From positions 59,472 to 123,471 of the forward strand of contig NW_025934726.1 in NCBI RefSeq assembly GCF_000764305.2: a DNA stretch of 64,000 nt, given 5' to 3'. Below the pieces are notes generated by a model. That model saw nothing but the letters and a program-made list of their open reading frames with translations, searched no databases and was not told where the DNA came from. This DNA comes from Hyalella azteca (lineage: Eukaryota > Arthropoda > Malacostraca > Amphipoda > Hyalellidae). This document shows, one piece after another, positions 56,457 to 64,000 of this stretch (its first letter is position 1; the number at the start of each line of letters is the position of its first letter). The translations under genes and the position numbers were made by a program.

Positions 56457-58927
56457 GTAAGTCATGATCATGGCCAGTCTTCAATGACTTAAGGTTATGG
56501 CATCATTCTATATAGAGGGCGAACGCCAGCCTTTGTTCTAGGAACGGAGCCTAGCCAACTCGCGACCGCGATCGCTTGTGCGGTCTCCTTAGAGTTTTGA
56601 AAAGCGGCTTCATTCTAAGTAGGTTGCAATCTGCTCCTTGGTATCTCATTTGCAATTTTTACGAGTATCTTTGTATTTAAGAGGCCATTGCGCTCGAAAA
56701 TGGCGCGTGTAAGAGTCACTAGGCGACGCCACCAAACTACGATAAGGGAGAGCCGCTGGTTGTTGGAGCCGCTAGCCTCGATATTACGGCTGCGCTTGAC
56801 AAACGGGCTCATTTCACACCCCCAGAATGGCTTCCTTAAGCACCTAACATCTTTCATGGTGGCTGCACCGATAGCAAAGTGAGTCAGGCCAGCAGTTAGG
56901 GCGAGATTACAGCCCAGACACTGACTTATGAGCTGTCGTGGCTGCTGCGCCAGTCCCCCGTCATCGACAGGCATCCTTTGACTCTGCGCTCTGTGGTGAC
57001 AAGCGCTGCACTTTTGACCCATTCATTCCTAACCCTATTAATATTTGGGTCAAACCTATTCCTAACCCTATTAACCCTATTAATATTAATAGAAAATCTC
57101 AAATTTGTTAAAATTTTAAGGTAAACAATAGTTTATGCAGCATGGTTAAATATAGAGCGTTTGATTTTACATGAAGAAATAGTAAAATGTTTTAATCATA
57201 ATAATCAATTTTCAAAATGGGCTGGCGTCATCAGGCTTGTGCAGATAAGGCTAGATAAATTTAAACTTCATTGTTTGCGTTTTGTTGAGCGTTAGGGAAC
57301 GACGCTGGTACGTCCAGAAATGCGACTTAATTGTGCATCATATATGCCTTGGGTTGATCGTTATCGCTAGTTGTCAACTACCATTCAATGGATAACTGAC
57401 TATGCACCATTTACACGATAATTTCATAAAATAGTAATTAGACGCGACATAAAATTTTTATCTCATTAGAGACATAGGCACAGACATATGCTGCAGCAAT
57501 AATTTGATAATAGACATAATCAATTTTTAGGCACCACGTCCATCTGATAAGCCCCGATTTGATTTACGTCGATTTTTTTGACGCACATTCTCGTATTGAA
57601 ATTAAGATGCTGCATTGTTATTAACAATGATCATTCGATTCTCGAAAGGAATCGAAAGCTTCTTCTCTTGTTCATGAATGTTGTCAGATATTTTCTAAAA
57701 GGCAGTTTTAAATTTTTGTAAGGACTTGATTTTATGTCAGTACTGATCGATTCTCATATAAATAATCACAGTCTTATTTAATACTTGGGCATCTTAAATT
57801 TAACTTGAAAATATGCAGCAGCGCTCGTGCTTCTACTTATGTGTTGTCATTGAAACGGTCGCACAATTAAAGTTTTTTAAAGAAGTTAATTGAAGTAAAC
57901 TCGATCAAATATAAAACTATAGAGATTTTGACCAGTAAATGCTATTCCAAAATACTGATTCTGACAAAAGTAATTGAACAAGTTCTGCATGCAACTTACA
58001 GAACATTTTGGCATGACAGATTATCAAAATTTTAATTTTTATTTAGCTATGACCTCTGACTAATTTAATGCCTCAAATAAACGAAAGAAAGAATCTGCCA
58101 GCTAAATCAAATGTTTTGAATCAAATCGATTTTCCGAGCATTTGTATGCAGAAGGCAGTTGTGAATAATTAGGGCATTTCAGTGATAATTTTTTATTGCA
58201 ATACAGTTCCAGCATTATGACACAGTTTTAAATAGTCCTGCCACCTTTTCCAGAACCAACATGGAACATAATAATTTTAAAAATTAATGGTGCTTCGACC
58301 AACTCTATATAACCAACATTCAAAAGCTACAACAAAGCTTTCTAGATGAGAACCGTTTCCTAAGTCTGTTTACTAAATATTCTGTCATATAAAAGGTGTT
58401 CGAGAATCAACAATTTTAAATGTGACAAAATAATCATGACTAACATCTTAAAATTACTTGTTTTGACTGAATGACTATAACCGTTTATAGATAGATAGAT
58501 ATTGCAATAGATCATAATGTTCTATCACATTTCTCATTAATTCATTCCAGCCTTCATTTAAGAAAAAATTCACTTCATATGGTCTTTGCCCAAAGAGGAA
58601 TTCATAGACCAGCATTCAAACCTTTTTTTAACATGTAACATTGGCACAATATTTCTTCAACTGCAATGGTCGAACACGTGCTTTCATTCAATCTCCACAT
58701 ATTTCTTTCTCCTATAGAGAAAGAAATTCACTATCTTTCCACATTCATGAGGAAGCTAAAATAGAGTTAAGGGAACCATGCAACGGTGATATATAGTGCA
58801 AGAAATCTTCGAACATTTCTTATAAATTTTTCCTGGTAAATGAGAGCCTTTCATTGCTCAACAATTTGTAAGCCAAATCATTGCACACATTGGTTATATT
58901 ATACATTTGTTTAATCTCACTATTTTT
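56457..58927. other. non-coding
   Basis: 56500-57020 is GC-richer and open on the minus strand (56615-57022, 135 codons from a true ATG), with a Cys/Arg-rich peptide and no splice or poly(A) support. I leave it uncalled. 57030-57090 has CCTATTCCTAACCCTATTAA words. The rest is AT-rich. Confidence 0.4.
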
Positions 58928-59045
58928 AGCGCATTTTCTCATTCATGGAAAAAATGCACTATTGTGCTCGCCATGTCCGTCTGTCTGTTCGTCCGTCTGT
59001 CCGTCCGTCCGTGACCTCAAGTTTTCGTCGACGAGAAAATGCGCT
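58928..59045 (+). mobile_element. GTCCGTC-rich short element, isolated copy
   Basis: Same architecture as at 50755: AGCGCATTTTCTC, ATGGAAAAAA, ATTGTGCTCG, GTCCGTC/GTCTGTC words, GTTTTCGTCGACGAGAAAAT and GAGAAAATGCGCT. It is ~14 bp shorter in the variable GTCCGTC part. The similarity extends to GTGAGTACTGAGTTATATTTTT on the right. Confidence 0.78.
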
Positions 59046-62000
59046 CTCTGTCACTCAGTGAGTACTGAGTTATATTTTTTCCTAATTTAGTTATCGTAGA
59101 GCTTAGACAGGATAAATGAAGCCAGAGCTTGAATGCCAATTAAGCGCAGCATCAAGCGATACAAACCTCAATATCCCACCGGTCTATAACTTATTACTTC
59201 ATAACAATTTTCATACTTCAATAAAATGTACAAGAACACATTAACACAAAAACGTAAAGACATACTGTATTTCGAAACTCTAGCCTCTTTGGAACTGATG
59301 TTCTCAGACCCGATGTCATGTCAAGGATAAGAAATGGCTTATCCATGACAAACAATTTTTGATAGGGGCAATAAAAAATACTTAGTAAAATATAAGGAAA
59401 AGGCACAATATATACATAAAATAACGACAAGTGAGCCAAATAATCAACAATTCCATATCAACATTATCAGTCAAACGAAACGAATAGCTGGGTTCCTTAT
59501 AGGGTAGAGCAGACATCTGTATCTAGGTCTAGGAACGATTGGTATAGGCGTTGTTGTAGGCGTCGACTAGACTACTTTTCGTTCGACAAATTTCAGTAAA
59601 CATATCGTACTTATTCATACGAACTGCAGCTTCAAATCCTACATAATTACTTACACTATCATGGCGTGGAATAGCAGCAATGCGCTAAGTGAAATAAACA
59701 AATTGAAATAAATAACACGCATCAGGTTATTTATCTTGAAATATCCGTAAAATAAACAAACAACGTCCAAATTCATGAGATAGTTCAGGGGTCCCAGTTT
59801 CCTTACTTGTTCACTATAATCAGTTCGATTTTTATGTCAGGGCAAAAATACATTATTCCCAATTTTTTATTTGAACCTCCACTTCAGCAGAGATTTATTA
59901 GAACTAAACAAATTTAAACGGTCAGAAAGTAATATAATATTCGTCGTTATTTAAATAACTTCCATCGATGCACGATATGTAGCGACTATTCTTGTGCGAG
60001 ACATTTTCGCCACTATATCACGACTAGTTTTTGCGTATACTATTTTATACCTAGATGCATGTGTGAAGTTGATCTCTAATATTTCATGTCTTCGTGGGAT
60101 GGCATTACAACAACAACAATATAGACGATATAACAATATATATGGAGACGTCCTGCCATAAATAATCCCATCGTAACTCTGAATGCAAAACCAAGCAATG
60201 AGCTAGTGTTGTCCTTCATGTCTTATCTGACCAGCTAATGCATTTATGCATCACAACTACATCTTCCTTTCTGGCAATTTATTTTTGCGGACACAACACT
60301 CATAGTTATACTCAATTCGAACTTTATTTATTGCTGTCGAGTATCACTGTTCCCACAATCGAAATTTACGACTCGATAAAATGGCAGGAAATTATTGAGT
60401 GGCTGTATAGTGTAAAGATGTGTTATCGACGGTAGCCTGTACACACCTGAAGCCCCCATGTTATGTGGCAGATTAAAGTGCCGATAAAACGGATAACCTG
60501 CTCTACAATGGGCCATAAATATAGCCATGCTACGTACACGCCCCACAAAGGACATCTGCTAAGTATAATAATTATTCTCATATGGAGATTAGGCAATAAA
60601 TGTATGGATGTCATGACAGAGCGATTGCATGTCAAAGGCAGGAAGCTGTCACCGTTGTGACGATCAACGGTCTCTTCTTGCTGATAAGCGACGCTTTTAA
60701 TCTAAAAACAGAGATTGTTTTGCTAATTTGAATAAATAAGAGTACGTATAAATAAATTTTCTATGCAATTAAAAATGTTATACTCACTTTCAGTCTTCAT
60801 GGAAGAAGTTACCCGACCAGAATTTTTACTATAAAAGTGTCAATACACTCGATTAGGTAACATCTGCCGAAGCTCTTTATGAAATAAATGTTCTGATAAC
60901 CCAATCAATTGTGGAGTTATCTGTACAACCCTTTTTATATGTAGAAGAGACGGGCGGAGTACTTCTGATTGATTTATGGTCATCTGTGTTTTCTATTTAC
61001 GACATTATCAACAGTACATCTTTAATATTGTAAAAACTAACCAATAAATCCCTATTGTTCCATTGATAGTTCATCCCCGTAAATTTGCAGCTGAAAGCCA
61101 TAACAAACTGAACATATTTATACCTATATTTTACTAAAACTCATCCTTATGTTCAAATTCAAGAAATAAAGATAAACACAAATAACGTTCAAATTATCCA
61201 ATTGTTTTTGCGTTCAAGTCCAATTACTTACATATTTTGCAATACTCCAATAAAACTTATGATGAATTACCTATTATTATTAGAAATATATTACATCATG
61301 CATAGTTTCTAAACTATCAGAAATGTTTTCCATACGGAACAATATTTAAAATAGCCAATTTCCAGTGAAATAATGTTGAGTCAATATTTATGAGGACTGC
61401 CATATTGATATCTTCAAATCAAATGTGCAATGGCGTCAAGAAACTTTTTTAAACTCTGCCTAAATTATGTCAATAGTTAAACTCATCTCTACAGCAAACC
61501 GATGTTAAATTGAATGATTCTTCTTATCATTTACAGAAGTTTGTACAAAAATATCGTTAAAGCGCTCTGATGTCCACAAGAGAATCAACAAAGAAACGCA
61601 GATAAATACCTGGTTGTAACGATATTATGTCTATGTATTACTTTAATACGTCAATGAATCCGAAGGAATGAAATGCATGGAACTCAAGTTTTTTCGAGAA
61701 TTGGCTCCAAATGTCTTCTATAAAAATATATTTGATATTTTGTTTGAAAATTGATCAGCTGCAGAGAAGAGGTGAGAATGGCCCGCGTCATGATTAATCT
61801 AGGGCTGGTCGAATGATTAGTCGAGAAATCTGTGTTGATCTCTTAGTCTTGGAGGATAACATGCGATGAAGTGGCCAATATATGGTTGAATATGTACATT
61901 ATGATTTTCATCTTCTTATGTACGTGGAATTTAACGGCCATAAAAAATGTTCCTAATTTCAATTTGTTTTCAAATATTTTAGCCCGAATCGCATCAGTAA

Positions 62001-62289
62001 AAAAATGCAGTCAATTCAGCGCTGAAAATTTGTTTTGTGCCCACTAAAGTTAAATTGAACGCAATTCATGAAATTTATTCCCAATATTTATTATATCACT
62101 CGGCCCATTACAACTCTTGATAGTTGAGTGATTCCACTATGCAGCTGTATTTGCAGATGAATTTTGCCACCAGGCAGGTTCAACAACACAGAAACTTTGC
62201 GATAGATCGTACGGTTTCGAGGCGCCGCATGCGACGTACGGAGCAGAGCGAGTTCCGGAGAGAGATGACCAGGCAGTGCAACGTGTAAA
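59046..62289. other. AT-rich non-coding
   Basis: No gene supported. Short ATG frames near 60240-60660 on both strands lack other support. No tandem array. Confidence 0.45.
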
Positions 62290-63095
62290 AGGAGCGAGTG
62301 ATCACTAGGACTCTGTCATGCTGGGTGTGTTGAAGCCTGGGGTAGCGGTGCGAGTGATCATTGGGACTCTGGCATGCTGGGTGTGTTGTTGGGTAGTGGA
62401 GTGAGTGATCACTTGGACTCTGTCATGCTGGGTGTGTTGAAGCCTGGGGGAATGGAGCAAGTGATCACTTGGACTCTGTCATGCTGGGTGTGTTGAAGCC
62501 TGGAGGAACGGAGCGAGTGATCACTTGGACTCTGTCATGCTGGGTGTGTTGAAGCCTTGGGGATTGGAGCGAGTGATCACTTGGACTCTATCATGCTGGG
62601 TGTGTTGAAGCCTGCAGGAACGGAGCGAGTGATCACTTGGACTCTGGCATGCTGCGTGCGTTGAAGCCTTGGGGATTGGAGCGAGTGATCACTAGGACTC
62701 TGGCATGCTGGGTGTGTTGAAGCCTGGAGGAACGGAGCGAGTGATCATTGGGACTCTGGCATGCTGGGTGTGTTGAAGCCTTGGGGATTGGAGCGAGTGA
62801 TCAGTGGGACTCTGGCATGCTGGGTGCGTTGAAGCCTTGGGGATTGGAGCGAGTGATCACTATAGGACTCTGGCATGCTGGGTGTGTTGAAGCCTTGGGG
62901 ATTGGAGCGAGTGATCATTGGGACTCTGGCATGCTGGGTGTGTTGAAGCCTTGGGGATTGGAGCGAGTGATCACTAGGACTCTGGCATGCTGGATGTGTT
63001 GGATCCTGAGGTAATGGAAAGAGTGATCATTGAGACTCTGGCATGCTGGATGTGCTGGATCCTGGGGTAGTGGAGCGGGTAATTATTGGGACTGG
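62290..63095. repeat. 56-bp minisatellite, about 14 units
   Basis: GAGCGAGTGATCACT, GGACTCTGGCATGCTGGGTG and TGTTGAAGCCT recur in order every ~56 bp (some units 50 or 58). Variants GGGGATTGGA and GGAGGAACGGA are interspersed and cluster, so the array has subfamilies. It degenerates on the right after 63000. An open frame through several units (62748-63014) repeats WHAGCVEALGIGASD and is a by-product. It shares its period with the 8197 array but not its sequence. Confidence 0.96.
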
Positions 63096-64000
63096 ATTAT
63101 GAGTGGTTAAATGGACTGCGCGTTGTAGGATGACTACATACTGAGTAATGGCTTGATCATGAGAGGCCGAAAAATGCGTGGTCATAAAAGGACTGCGTTT
63201 CTGTCCAGGACTGTACGATCATTGTAAGGAATGGAGGTACTTGCGGTCACGATGATTTTATGATGATATGAAACAAAAAGTCGGTGATCGTTAGGTTCTC
63301 GTTGACGTTGTGATCAGGACTTTGTGATTCTTCCAGCATTTCTGCAGACTGTGATCACAATTCTCATCTATTTGGCCTCGTCAAGACACAATACGACCGC
63401 CTATACTGTATATACAAATTATTTGCGACGTGTGATTATATGAAACAGACGGTAATTTATCACGTCATAATTTTTTATTCACACCGATTTGGATGAAGTT
63501 GTTTCATTAGGCAACAAAATATAAGAGACGATGTACCTCATTTCAACTCAGAGAGAAGCTATAATTTCGACAAAAATTTTGTCATTTTGAATGCCCAGTA
63601 GCGCATGAGCTTACGCTCAAGTTATAAATTGAAATTCATACAGTTTGTTTAACAAACAAATTATGCGGACGAAAAATTGTCATCTAAGCTTAAAAATATT
63701 GACAACTATAGTCCTCATACGAGAATTTTTGAAAACGTTACATTATTGTATAAATTTAGATTTATTCAATATTCACTGTTGATAGCAGGCTTATAGAGCG
63801 TGGGCATGTTCATTGTAAATAACTTCACTCATTTATTTGAAAATTATAACACACACCAGAAAATACTAAAGCAGAGACAAGATGATAAATTGATCCGTAA
63901 ATTCAAACTGTTACATCATCATTACTCAAGTTTACTTCAATTAACCTGCCAGGCCTATAACGCATGGCTGGACGTTCTATCTATGCACGTAGCATTGGAC
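63096..64000. other. non-coding
   Basis: Unique sequence with some decayed TGATCA words just after the array. Nothing supported to the window end. Confidence 0.45.

Noticed and set aside
56615..57022. 135-codon minus-strand frame
   Set aside because: It starts at a true ATG, but the peptide is not recognisable, the plus strand is also open, and there are no splice or poly(A) signals.
62748..63014. 88-codon frame WHAGCVEALGIGASD-repeat
   Set aside because: Read-through of the 56-bp array; interrupted elsewhere in the same array.

Overview
The window looks like non-coding, AT-rich genomic DNA from an animal, most probably an arthropod. The basis is the near absence of long open frames, many minisatellites, short non-autonomous DNA transposons, canonical GT..AG splice consensus, one possible 62-bp intron, and a short CCTAA-rich stretch. 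The species cannot be named from sequence alone. There is no operon, Shine-Dalgarno, CRISPR, rRNA or convincing tRNA signal. The longest open frames (up to about 240 codons) are by-products of tandem arrays, so I do not call them genes.

Layout. 1-8 kb: AT-rich DNA with a few possible exons (1450-1631 ends in a stop touching AATAAA; 7526-7896 can be read as two exons across a 62-bp intron) and two related 21-bp minisatellites (4296-4766, 6098-6398). 8-20 kb: a 56-bp array at 8197, then mostly featureless AT-rich DNA, one copy of a ~150-bp inverted-repeat element (family A, 14587) and a perfect 19-bp-arm hairpin at 19106. 20-23 kb: a dense satellite block with a 24-bp array, a 193-bp array interrupted by a family A element, and a 35-bp array. 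25-31 kb: the best cluster of exon-like segments, on both strands (25264, 25672, 26407, 27218, 28181, 30305), plus another family A copy. 31.9-32.6 kb: a 26-bp array with a 156-bp higher-order period, abutting, at a single unresolved base, nine identical copies of a 31-bp repeat. 37-45 kb: further exon-like segments, a 252-bp inverted-repeat element (family B, 40797) and a fourth family A copy. 48.3-50.9 kb: a 1.29-kb tandem duplication with a breakpoint inside a GTCCGTC-rich element. 51.8-52.45 kb: a nested direct and inverted repeat around a GGGGCA/TGCCCC-rich core. 54.7-56.5 kb: two more exon-like segments, 56385-56456 being the best-bounded exon. 62.3-63.1 kb: a second, unrelated 56-bp array.

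None of the exon-like segments could be assigned to a known family by eye, and no pathway can be reconstructed. Many acceptor-plus-open-frame combinations are expected by chance in 64 kb, so the confidence values are low. The well-supported content is the repeat and mobile-element architecture.
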